Positions 32,975-40,251 of a stretch of 63,943 bases of DNA are shown here, piece by piece (the first letter of the stretch is position 1; every line of letters starts with the position of its first letter). The DNA is taken from NCBI GenBank assembly GCA_015055525.1, contig SVHZ01000005.1:1-63943 (forward strand), written 5' to 3'. Position numbers and translations under genes: made by a program. The notes beneath the pieces were generated by a model. It searched no databases, had not been told where the DNA came from, and saw nothing but the letters and a program-made list of their open reading frames with translations. Source of the DNA: Clostridiales bacterium. Lineage in GTDB: Bacteria; Bacillota; Clostridia; Christensenellales; Borkfalkiaceae.

Positions 32975-33760
32975 TTAAATATTAAGTATACGCTTTGCGT
33001 TTTCACTAAAGATAAAGCGTTTTTCTTTTTCCGTTAACAAGTGGTCGTTTTTAACCCCGTCAACGTACATTTGAAGGTTAGAAATAGCGTAGTCCGAGCC
33101 AAAGATTACCTTTTCAACGCCAATTTCGTTAACCAACCTTTTAGTTGCGCCGTAGCGATGAATACCGCTACCGGAAATATCAACGTAATAATTATCATAC
33201 TTTTTAGCGCGTGCAACGTGGCGGTTATACTGTTCGCCTTCACCGGGGTGAGCGCCAACGATTATGAGATTTGGGTGGTTTTCACAAAGTTTGTCCATAT
33301 CGTCGGGAGTAGTGGGGTGAATACTTAAAATCATCCCTTTTTCGCTAGCGTAATCAAGAATAGTTTTCATATTTTCGCACGCGTAACTGTTATAATGAAC
33401 TCTCCACGGCACGAGTTCGCCAACTAAATTAACTCCGTTAGCGTGGAAACGGTCGATTTCTTTAATAGATTCTTCAACAAAGTTGGGGTGAACGTGAAAA
33501 CCGGGAATATATCTGCCTTTATAATAGTCTTTTAAGTAAAGCGCCGTGTCGTTTAGGCTTTTCAAAAGTTCAAAGTCCGTTTCCTTAGTTGAAGTTTTAT
33601 CGTGTGATACAATCGAGCCACAGAATAAAGAAATGCCGTTTTCACTCATTAATCTAGGCGTTTCATCAATTGAAATAGGTACTGCGGAGCGGTGAATACA
33701 AGTGAAGTCGCTCACGTCTTTATACGGGTGTGTATGAAAGTCTATAATTTCAAAATCCAT
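32975..33760 (-). CDS. Amidohydrolase family (metal-dependent TIM barrel) protein, copy 1
   Basis: 261 residues from the ATG at 33760, set by AAGGAG; the frame is open further upstream without support. Metal ligands as in its neighbour: DFHTHPYK, LSIHPTTPDD, IIVGAHPGEG and FGSDYAI. The two proteins share most of their sequence end to end, indicating a recent tandem duplication followed by divergence in loops (for example ELVPWRVHYNSYACENMK versus ELVWYLQGYNTNCSQNMK), where substrate specificity probably lies. Confidence 0.85.
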   Translation of the reverse strand: MDFEIIDFHTHPYKDVSDFTCIHRSAVPISIDETPRLMSENGISLFCGSIVSHDKTSTKETDFELLKSLNDTALYLKDYYKGRYIPGFHVHPNFVEESIKEIDRFHANGVNLVGELVPWRVHYNSYACENMKTILDYASEKGMILSIHPTTPDDMDKLCENHPNLIIVGAHPGEGEQYNRHVARAKKYDNYYVDISGSGIHRYGATKRLVNEIGVEKVIFGSDYAISNLQMYVDGVKNDHLLTEKEKRFIFSENAKRILNI

Positions 33761-33816
33761 AGTGTATACTCCTTGCTTTTTGAGTATACACCATAAATTT
33801 CGTTTTTTCAATACTT

Positions 33817-33972
33817 TTAGCCGTTTTGATTAGGACAATTATTGAAATTACCAAGGCATCCGCAAGCGGTTGTAATTAGCGTTAAAAGTAGTAACGCTTG
33901 TGTTGGAGAAATCGTTGAATTTGTCGTAAGTAGAAACAATAAACCTAAAAAAGCAAGTGTTGTCGTGTTCAT
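33817..33972 (-). CDS. Small hydrophobic Cys-containing protein (51 residues)
   Basis: Read on the minus strand behind AAAGGAG. It begins MNTTTLAFLGLLFLLTTN, has a second hydrophobic stretch (ALLLLTLITT), and ends ACGCLGNFNNCPNQNG with three cysteines. No family recognised. The good ribosome binding site and membrane-protein composition support a real gene. It resembles in style the Cys-rich micro-protein at 37406-37621. Confidence 0.6.
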   Translation of the reverse strand: MNTTTLAFLGLLFLLTTNSTISPTQALLLLTLITTACGCLGNFNNCPNQNG

Positions 33973-34039
33973 AATTTACTCCTTTTACATAAATTCCTAT
34001 ATAATTACAATATGCGACTTTTTCTTTGGTATGTTAACG

Positions 34040-34068
34040 TTGACATATTTTCCATTGAGATTTATCAT
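34040..34068 (+). promoter_or_regulatory. Promoter of the ArsR gene
   Basis: TTGACA (34040-34045), 17 bp, TATCAT (34063-34068). Confidence 0.7.
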
Positions 34069-34098
34069 TAAATTAATAAAGTTTAGGAGAATAAAACT

Positions 34099-34446
34099 AT
34101 GAATTTAGCAAAATCACCTTTACTTTTAGATAAAAAGACCAAGGTTATGATTGAAGATTATATCCCGTCTGATGAAATACTTGAAGATTTAGTTTGTTTT
34201 TTTAGTCTGTTTTCAGACCTTACTAGGATAAAGATAATCTCCGCCTTAGCAATCTCTGAAATGTGCGTAACCGATTTATCAAGCCTTCTAGGTTTTAATC
34301 AAACCACCGTATCCCATCAACTTAAAACCTTGCGTGATATCGGAGCCGTTCGTTATCGCCGTGACGGAAAAATAATTCTCTATTCTCTAAAAAGCGATAT
34401 AATAAACGAAGTACTCTTAAAAGGGGTTGAATTTTTAGGATTCTAA
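34099..34446 (+). CDS. ArsR/SmtB family winged-helix regulator
   Basis: 115-residue DNA-binding repressor. The wHTH core is LFSDLTRIKIISALAISEMCVTDLSSLLG ... TTVSHQLKTLRDIGAVRYRRDGKIILYSL (about 35-105). Classical metal sensors carry E-L-C-V-C-D-L; here the motif is EMCVTDL with a single cysteine, so an ArsR-type three-Cys site is absent and another ligand is likely. AGGAGA precedes the start. No transporter or metal gene adjoins it, so its targets are unknown. Confidence 0.88.
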   Translation: MNLAKSPLLLDKKTKVMIEDYIPSDEILEDLVCFFSLFSDLTRIKIISALAISEMCVTDLSSLLGFNQTTVSHQLKTLRDIGAVRYRRDGKIILYSLKSDIINEVLLKGVEFLGF

Positions 34447-34452
34447 CCATAA

Positions 34453-34482
34453 AAAAACACGCTCGTTCGAGCGTGTTTTTGA
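34453..34482. terminator. Bidirectional terminator after ArsR
   Basis: A 12-bp stem AAAAACACGCTC / GAGCGTGTTTTT with a GTTC loop; lies between converging transcripts. Confidence 0.9.
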
Positions 34483-34484
34483 TT

Positions 34485-35411
34485 TTATAACGAGTATTCG
34501 ATAGGTTCGATAGGTCTTGCCATTTCTTCACTAACATAAATCGTTCCTTTGGTGAGTTGGAAAATCGATGCGGGTATTTCTTTACAAACAGGTCCGTAAA
34601 GTTGTAATCTTGAAATCATTCTTTCCCAAGAAGAATATCCGCCCATTGCGTGAAGGTCGTGACGTTCTAAGTGTTCTCTTGCGTGCATAACGTCCCAAGG
34701 TCCTATTGAAACTGAATATGCTGGAGTGTGCCAAAGGGCAGAGCCTGCGCCGGAGTTTTGAATATTGGTAATTCTATGATTATCAACAAATCCTGCTTTT
34801 AATTGTAAAAATTCTTCAAGCGTGTCAGCCTTAAACTTTTTAGTTTCTGGATCAATAAATGCCGTATGACCAATCCAACCGGTTGCAGAAAGTATTAAAT
34901 CCGCTCCGCCACCACCTTCTTCGCAAATTAAATCTGAATAGTATTTAATGTTTTCATTGGTGTAGTAGTGCATTTGTTTAAGGGGTGGGCGAAGGTCTTC
35001 TCTAAACGCTAAATAAAATTCAGTCATAAAGTGACCGCCGAGTGAACGACCCCAAGTAATAGGAGCAACGTTGCCGTGCTCATCTGCATATTCGTCCATA
35101 CAGAACGCGTGAATATTTCTAGCGGAAACGTTGAACTTGTTGCAAGTTTCGGCAACGGAAGTATAAATGTTTTTCCAAGAGTTAGGAAATACTATAACCG
35201 TCTTTTTATCTTCAACGTCAGACTTGTAAATCCAGTTGAAAAGTTCGCAGGCAATCGCGCTAGACGGATGCGGAACAACTCTAATAGAATAACCGTTTTC
35301 GTTGGTTATTTCCATTTCTTCTCTTTTAATGTTACGGCAGTATTCAAGAACGGTCTTATCTTGAGTTGGAAGCCAAGCGCTAGGATTAAAGTCAAACAAA
35401 TTTCTATTCAT
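34485..35411 (-). CDS. NagB-like sugar-phosphate isomerase/deaminase paralog
   Basis: 308 residues, related end to end to the protein at 144-1133: the N-terminal WLP motif, IKREEMEITNENGY, HAFCMDEYADEHGNVAP with D106-E107, and TGWIGHTAFIDP with H182. The catalytic pair is therefore kept, so activity on a glucosamine-6-phosphate-like substrate is possible. Second gene of a two-gene minus-strand operon (3-bp spacing) divergent from an AraC regulator. Confidence 0.75.
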   Translation of the reverse strand: MNRNLFDFNPSAWLPTQDKTVLEYCRNIKREEMEITNENGYSIRVVPHPSSAIACELFNWIYKSDVEDKKTVIVFPNSWKNIYTSVAETCNKFNVSARNIHAFCMDEYADEHGNVAPITWGRSLGGHFMTEFYLAFREDLRPPLKQMHYYTNENIKYYSDLICEEGGGGADLILSATGWIGHTAFIDPETKKFKADTLEEFLQLKAGFVDNHRITNIQNSGAGSALWHTPAYSVSIGPWDVMHAREHLERHDLHAMGGYSSWERMISRLQLYGPVCKEIPASIFQLTKGTIYVSEEMARPIEPIEYSL

Positions 35412-35414
35412 ATC

Positions 35415-36401
35415 TTATTCCCCCTTTTCTTCCTTGTTCTTAATTTCTTCAAGTTTTTCATAAATACCGTCGAAATCAGGTTGATTGCTTGCATTGATAG
35501 CAACTTCTTGCGCTACGTAGCAAGTTCCTTTGTGAAGACGCATAATAGAGCCTGGAATTTCCTTGCAAATTGGCCCGAACATAGATAGAGCAAGCGGGAA
35601 CTTTTGATGTGCAGTTCCACCGCAACCTACCAAATATTCAACGTCAATCCACTCTTTAGACGCCATTAAATCTTTAGGACCAACGGTAACTGCCTTAGGC
35701 GGAACGTTTCCAAGATCGCCCGCGCAACCAAACATACCGCGAAGAGAATCGTGAGCTATCATTTCGGGCATTGGAGTAACGAGCCTTGAACCCATTGATA
35801 AGAAATCTTCTAAATTTTTTGCGGGGAAACCGTCTGGATCGATAGCGCCGATACCACTTGACCAAGAAAGAGCGGTGTAGCATACGTCAGCCCCACCTAA
35901 ATCTTCAATTTCCTTGCTGTAAGTTTCAATATTATTATCCGCCCAGAAATGAATATTTTCAATAGGCATACGAAGGTTTTTTTCAAGTTCAAAATAAAAA
36001 TTCTTCATAAATTGACCTGAACGACTGTACGGGCTTTGCCACGGAGCAACTTTACCATTTTCGTTAGCGTATTCGTAAAGGAAGAAAACGTGAACGTTTC
36101 TAGCGCTAATTTTATACTTGTTAAGGTTTTCCGCAACGCTAATAAACACGGCGTTTTCAGGGCTTGAAAGTATTATAACGAGTTTTTCGTTTTTAACGTC
36201 AGAGAGTCTAATTCTATGGAAAAGATCCGTTGCAAAATAATTGTGAACGTCAAAAACTACTTTGAGTTCAAAATCTGGGTTTTCAAATTTTTTGCCTTGC
36301 CTTTCATAAAAGTTTTCGTTAACAACCGAGTCTAAAATCTCTTGGTCTTGAAACGGCAACCACTTAGGCGGAGCAAACTTAAATGAATTGTAAAATGCCA
36401 T
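35415..36401 (-). CDS. NagB-like paralog with lost catalytic residues
   Basis: 328 residues with the same overall pattern (WLP, ARNVHVFFLYEYANENGKVAP, GGADVCYTALSW). The catalytic Asp is Tyr (Y109 in FLYEY versus MDEY) and the GHTAF segment reads SSGIGA, removing the histidine (G183). It is probably not a deaminase; it may bind a sugar phosphate as a sensor or subunit of the paralog encoded 3 bp downstream. First gene of the operon; AAGGAGA before the ATG. Confidence 0.75.
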   Translation of the reverse strand: MAFYNSFKFAPPKWLPFQDQEILDSVVNENFYERQGKKFENPDFELKVVFDVHNYFATDLFHRIRLSDVKNEKLVIILSSPENAVFISVAENLNKYKISARNVHVFFLYEYANENGKVAPWQSPYSRSGQFMKNFYFELEKNLRMPIENIHFWADNNIETYSKEIEDLGGADVCYTALSWSSGIGAIDPDGFPAKNLEDFLSMGSRLVTPMPEMIAHDSLRGMFGCAGDLGNVPPKAVTVGPKDLMASKEWIDVEYLVGCGGTAHQKFPLALSMFGPICKEIPGSIMRLHKGTCYVAQEVAINASNQPDFDGIYEKLEEIKNKEEKGE

Positions 36402-36506
36402 AATTATCTCCTTGCTTAATAATCAATAAATTCATTATAACACTACGCGTTGTTTTTTGATATTCACTATTGTATCTATTATTTGCACAATCGTGCTAAA
36501 AATCGC

Positions 36507-36535
36507 TTGACTTTTAGAAAAAACGCCATTAAAAT
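36507..36535 (+). promoter_or_regulatory. Promoter of the second AraC gene
   Basis: TTGACT (36507-36512), 17 bp, TAAAAT (36530-36535); transcription would start about 30 nt before the TTG start codon. Confidence 0.65.
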
Positions 36536-36572
36536 TGCATTATAGCATTAAAAATTAAGGGGAATATATAAT

Positions 36573-37367
36573 TTGATTACCTATCAAGGAATTAGTAAAA
36601 TTTTTGAAAACGGTGAAACGTTTATTTTGCGCCGTCACGATGATAAAAGTGGGCTTAACTTTCATAGCGCGGTGGAAATAATTTATATAAAAAGCGGAAG
36701 GTTAGAAGTTAATTTGAACGGCGCTACGTTCGTTGCAAGCGAAGGGGATATTGTCGTTGTAAACCCTACTACGCTTCACGGTTATTCTAAGGTGACAAAT
36801 GCGCTTGATTATTACTTTTTAATGATAAGCGACGAGTTTTTAGAGCAAAACAATCTCTATGATAAAGACAGTTATTTTTCTCCACTTGTAAAGTCTGAAA
36901 AACTCAATCAAATTTATCAAGATATAATTGATGAATACGAGTGCAAAAACGAGCGTTATGAAACTGCTATCAACGGGCTAATAATTTCAATGTTCGTAAT
37001 GCTTAATCGAGAATATAAAACGGTAAAATTAGACGAGTTTAATAGATACAATAAAACTACTCAAATGGTAAGGCTTGCAATCTATTATATAAGTGAGCAT
37101 TACAAGGAAAAAATCAACGTTTGCGAGATTGCTAATAATCTTCATTTTAGCAAGAGTTATCTCTCTCACGCATTTAAGGAAATTACGGGTTATTCGATAA
37201 TTGAATACGTAAATTTATTAAAGTGTCATAACGCCAAGGCGTTGCTCCTTGACGGGCATACGGCGAGCGAAGTTTCAAACGAACTTGGTTTTTCAGACCT
37301 TTCGTATTTTACTAGAATTTTCAAAAAGGTTATGGGAGTAACTCCATCAGACGTCAAGAAAAGTTAA
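36573..37367 (+). CDS. AraC family transcriptional regulator
   Basis: 264 residues with a TTG start behind AAGGGG. Cupin-type sensor (about 15-85, LEVNLNGATFVASEGDIVVVNPTTLHGY) and C-terminal AraC HTH pair (about 165-262, INVCEIANNLHFSKSYLSHAFKEITGYS ... SDLSYFTRIFKKVMGVTPSDVK). Divergent from the two NagB-like genes, which it probably controls, as the AraC at 5948 does for fucI. Ligand unknown. Confidence 0.88.
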   Translation: MITYQGISKIFENGETFILRRHDDKSGLNFHSAVEIIYIKSGRLEVNLNGATFVASEGDIVVVNPTTLHGYSKVTNALDYYFLMISDEFLEQNNLYDKDSYFSPLVKSEKLNQIYQDIIDEYECKNERYETAINGLIISMFVMLNREYKTVKLDEFNRYNKTTQMVRLAIYYISEHYKEKINVCEIANNLHFSKSYLSHAFKEITGYSIIEYVNLLKCHNAKALLLDGHTASEVSNELGFSDLSYFTRIFKKVMGVTPSDVKKS

Positions 37368-37396
37368 AAAGCAGTGGCAAAGCCACTGCTTTATTT
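37367..37396. terminator. Terminator after the second AraC gene
   Basis: An 11-bp stem AAAGCAGTGGC / GCCACTGCTTT with AAA loop and T-rich tail. Confidence 0.85.
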
Positions 37397-37405
37397 TATT
37401 AAGTT

Positions 37406-37621
37406 TTACTTGCAAATACCGTAAGGTTTTTGTTGGCAACCGCCTTTACCTCCGCCACAGCAACAGCAGAGAACGAGTAGAATAGGAAGTAAGCAAGAGC
37501 AGTTGCATAGTTTATCTAAAATACCGCTTAAACAGCCGTTTCCGCAACAGCAGAGAACGAGTAAAAGGATAAGTATGTACAAACAGCAGTTATCACCGCC
37601 GTAACCAAAAAGATTCATCAT
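37406..37621 (-). CDS. Cys-rich hydrophobic micro-protein (71 residues)
   Basis: Starts at one of two adjacent ATGs (37621 or 37618), with GGAG upstream. Two parallel segments, LYILILLLVLCCCGNGCLSG and LLPILLVLCCCCGGGKGGC, each pair a short hydrophobic helix with a cysteine cluster; 16 or so cysteines in 71 residues. The DNA shows a matching direct repeat (CAACAGCAGAGAACGAGTA). No family recognised. Membrane association and metal or disulfide chemistry are possible. Confidence 0.65.
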   Translation of the reverse strand: MMNLFGYGGDNCCLYILILLLVLCCCGNGCLSGILDKLCNCSCLLPILLVLCCCCGGGKGGCQQKPYGICK

Positions 37622-37739
37622 ATATTTTAGTCTCCAAATAAATTTATTCGATATTTCTATCACTACATAATATTAAAAAATTCAAAAAGTTGTTACGCGC
37701 GGTTGATTATTTTTATAAATTATGTTAACATACTATTAG

Positions 37740-37759
37740 CAAGCACCGTTTCGGGCTTG
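37740..37759 (+). promoter_or_regulatory. Leader hairpin before the ECF transporter gene
   Basis: CAAGC-A-CCG-TTT-CGG-GCTTG folds into a hairpin 60 nt before the start codon, followed by T-rich sequence. A short attenuator or riboswitch-like element is possible, but no known class is recognised. Confidence 0.3.
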
Positions 37760-37818
37760 ACTTTATATTTTTTTATTTTTCTTACGGGTATCCTTTGGGA
37801 ACTCGATTGGAGGCATTT

Positions 37819-38415
37819 ATGAAAACTTTTGAAGGAAGGCGGTTTTCCGCCCAAGAAATAGCGGGTGTCGGTGTACTTTTGGCGCTCGTTATTGTTTTGC
37901 AGGTTGTTGGCGGTAGCATATCAATAGGCGTAGTTCAACTTAACTTTACGCTTATTCCCATCGTGCTTGGAGCAATACTTTTCGGCGCGGGAGCGGGTGC
38001 GTTTTTAGGCTTTGCGTGCGGAGTAATCATATTAATTCAAGTTATTATCGGCGCAGTCCCCTTTTACGCTTTGATTTGGGCTAACGACCCTATTGTTACA
38101 ACGCTCGTTTGTTTAACTAAAACTACCGTTGCAGGTTTCGTTGCGGGAATTATTTATAAACTTATCGCTAACAAAAACGGAATAGTTGCTATGTTCGTTG
38201 CGTCTGCGCTCGTTCCTATTATCAACACCCTTATATTCGTTGTGGGTTGCTTGTTTATGTTTAATTCCGTTCACGTTTTAAGTGGTAGTCAAAACGTTTT
38301 AGTGTTCATTTTAGTGTCAATCGTAACGTTCAACTTCTTTGTGGAACTCGGCATTAACTTACTCGTTTCACCAGCGCTTGCAAAAGTTGCTAAAATAATC
38401 ACCAAAAAGAGATAG
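37819..38415 (+). CDS. ECF transporter S component (probable pantothenate type)
   Basis: 198 residues from the ATG at 37819 (TTGGAGG upstream); the open frame extends to a TTG at 37795 without a site. Six membrane segments with small-residue-rich helices (GVGVLLALVIVLQVVGG, FTLIPIVLGAILFGAGAGAFLGFACG) typical of ECF substrate-binding subunits, which use a shared energising module encoded elsewhere. Adjacency to pantothenate kinase 9 bp downstream suggests pantothenate uptake. Family solid, substrate inferred. Confidence 0.8.
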   Translation: MKTFEGRRFSAQEIAGVGVLLALVIVLQVVGGSISIGVVQLNFTLIPIVLGAILFGAGAGAFLGFACGVIILIQVIIGAVPFYALIWANDPIVTTLVCLTKTTVAGFVAGIIYKLIANKNGIVAMFVASALVPIINTLIFVVGCLFMFNSVHVLSGSQNVLVFILVSIVTFNFFVELGINLLVSPALAKVAKIITKKR

Positions 38416-38424
38416 GAAAAATTT

Positions 38425-39204
38425 ATGATATTATGTATCGATATAGGTAATACCAACATCAAATACGCAGTATTTGACGGAAATGAAATTAAAGGCTCGT
38501 TTAGAGTTTCTTCAAGGCACTCAAGAACTGCCGACGAGTACGGCGCAACGCTTATGAATCTTCTTGCGAGCAAGGAAATTGATAGAAAAGATATCGAAGG
38601 GATAATAATGTCTTCGGTAATTCCATCACTCAACTATACTATAAGCCACATGTGCGAATACTTTTTCGGCGTAACGCCTATGATTGTTGGCGCAGGCATA
38701 AAAACCGGCATTAACGTTAAGGCGGATAACCCTAAAGAAGTTGGCGCGGATATTATTGCAAACTGCGTTGGCGCGTTTACAAAATACGGCGACGGTAAGC
38801 CTATGATTGTTATTGACTTTGGAACGGCTACCACTTTTGACGTGTTGACTGGGCAAGGTGAACTTATCGGCGTAGTAATTGCTCCCGGTATTAAAACTTC
38901 GCTTGAAAGTTTAGTTTCTAACACGGCGCAACTTCCTATGATTGAACTTGAAGCGCCAAAGAGCGCAATTCCAAAGAACACTCAAACGGCTATGAGAGCG
39001 GGTATTATTTTCGGTTTTGCAGGTCTTGTTGAAAATATCGTTAAAAAGATAAAAACTGAACTTGGGCTTGATTATATTAGCGTAACTGCAACCGGTGGTA
39101 TGGGTGAAATTATTGCAAAGGAAGTTTCTTGCATAACGAGAATCGATAGGCTTTTAACACTTGAAGGTCTTAAAAAATTATACGAAATCAATAAAAAGGC
39201 GTGA
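38425..39204 (+). CDS. coaX: Type III pantothenate kinase
   Basis: First step of coenzyme A synthesis, phosphorylating pantothenate. 259 residues, standard. ASKHA-fold motifs: ILCIDIGNTNIKYAVF (phosphate 1), VIDFGTATTFDVL (about 130-142), VIAPGIKTSLESL, and the C-terminal ATGGMGEII. Type III kinases need a monovalent cation and resist CoA feedback. Co-directional with the ECF-S gene upstream and ispG 3 bp downstream. Confidence 0.95.
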   Translation: MILCIDIGNTNIKYAVFDGNEIKGSFRVSSRHSRTADEYGATLMNLLASKEIDRKDIEGIIMSSVIPSLNYTISHMCEYFFGVTPMIVGAGIKTGINVKADNPKEVGADIIANCVGAFTKYGDGKPMIVIDFGTATTFDVLTGQGELIGVVIAPGIKTSLESLVSNTAQLPMIELEAPKSAIPKNTQTAMRAGIIFGFAGLVENIVKKIKTELGLDYISVTATGGMGEIIAKEVSCITRIDRLLTLEGLKKLYEINKKA

Positions 39205-39207
39205 GTT

Positions 39208-40251
39208 ATGAAAACCGTTAAAATAGGTAACGTAGTTATAGGCGATAGCAATAAAATTGCTATTCAATCTATGACGAATATAAAAACGGAATACGTTGAT
39301 AGAGTTGTTGAGCAAATTAAGGGCCTAGAAAACAACGGTTGCGATATAGTTAGGGTGGCGGTTAAAGACCAAAATGACGCGCTCGCTATAAAAGCAATAA
39401 AAGATAGGGTTTCTTGCCCGATAGTTTGCGATATTCACTTTGACTATAAACTCGCTATTTCATCAATTGAAAACGGCGCGGATAAGATAAGAATTAATCC
39501 CGGCAACATAGGTAGCGAAGAAAATATTAAAAAAGTTGCCGATTGCTTAAAACTTCACAAAATTCCTGTAAGAGTTGGCAGTAATACGGGTAGCATTGAA
39601 AAGGAATTTTTGAAAAAGTACGGAAAGAACGAACTCTCGCTCGTTGAAAGCGCTCTTAAAAACGTTTATTCACTTGAAAAGTACGGGGTTTCTGATATAG
39701 TTATTTCAACCAAGGCGTCGTCAGTTCCGCTGACGGTTAAGGCGTATAGATACTTAAAGACTAAAACAGATTATCCTTTACATATCGGCGTAACCGAAGC
39801 AGGCACTTACGAGAGCGGAATAATAAAGTCAAGCGCGGGAATAGGCGCGTTGCTCCTTGACGGAATCGGCGATACGCTAAGAGTTAGTTTATCTTGCGAT
39901 CCTATCTTTGAACCTATCGTTGCCAAAAAGATTTTAAGGGCTGTGGGGATTGATAAAAATTATTGTGAAGTAGTTTCTTGCCCAACGTGTGGTAGGACGG
40001 AGTACGACAGTATTGGTCTTGCTAAAAAGATAGAAGATTTAACGGCGAATATAACCGTTCCTATGAAGGTGGCGGTTATGGGTTGCGTTGTAAACGGCCC
40101 CGGCGAAGCGATGGATGCAGACGTGGGCGTTGCAGGTTCAAAAGATTACTGTGTAATCTTTAGAAAGGGCGAAATAGTGAAAAGAGTTCCCTTTGAAAAC
40201 GTAGAAAAAGAATTTATAAGAGAGATAGAAGAAATTGCGAAATCCTTGTGA
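39208..40251 (+). CDS. ispG: 4-hydroxy-3-methylbut-2-en-1-yl diphosphate synthase (GcpE)
   Basis: Iron-sulfur enzyme converting MEcPP to HMBPP in the MEP isoprenoid pathway. 347 residues. TIM-barrel start VVIGDSNKIAIQSMTN, RINPGNIGS, and the C-terminal cluster-binding cysteines CPTCGRTEYD and MGCVVNGPGEA. Position between coaX and the polC-derived gene fits the conserved Clostridia order, though dxr and rseP, often upstream, are not here. Confidence 0.96.
   Translation: MKTVKIGNVVIGDSNKIAIQSMTNIKTEYVDRVVEQIKGLENNGCDIVRVAVKDQNDALAIKAIKDRVSCPIVCDIHFDYKLAISSIENGADKIRINPGNIGSEENIKKVADCLKLHKIPVRVGSNTGSIEKEFLKKYGKNELSLVESALKNVYSLEKYGVSDIVISTKASSVPLTVKAYRYLKTKTDYPLHIGVTEAGTYESGIIKSSAGIGALLLDGIGDTLRVSLSCDPIFEPIVAKKILRAVGIDKNYCEVVSCPTCGRTEYDSIGLAKKIEDLTANITVPMKVAVMGCVVNGPGEAMDADVGVAGSKDYCVIFRKGEIVKRVPFENVEKEFIREIEEIAKSL

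Noticed and set aside
37680..37818. Known riboswitch upstream of the ECF transporter
   Set aside because: Only one short hairpin is apparent; no conserved core of TPP, FMN, preQ1 or other classes could be recognised.
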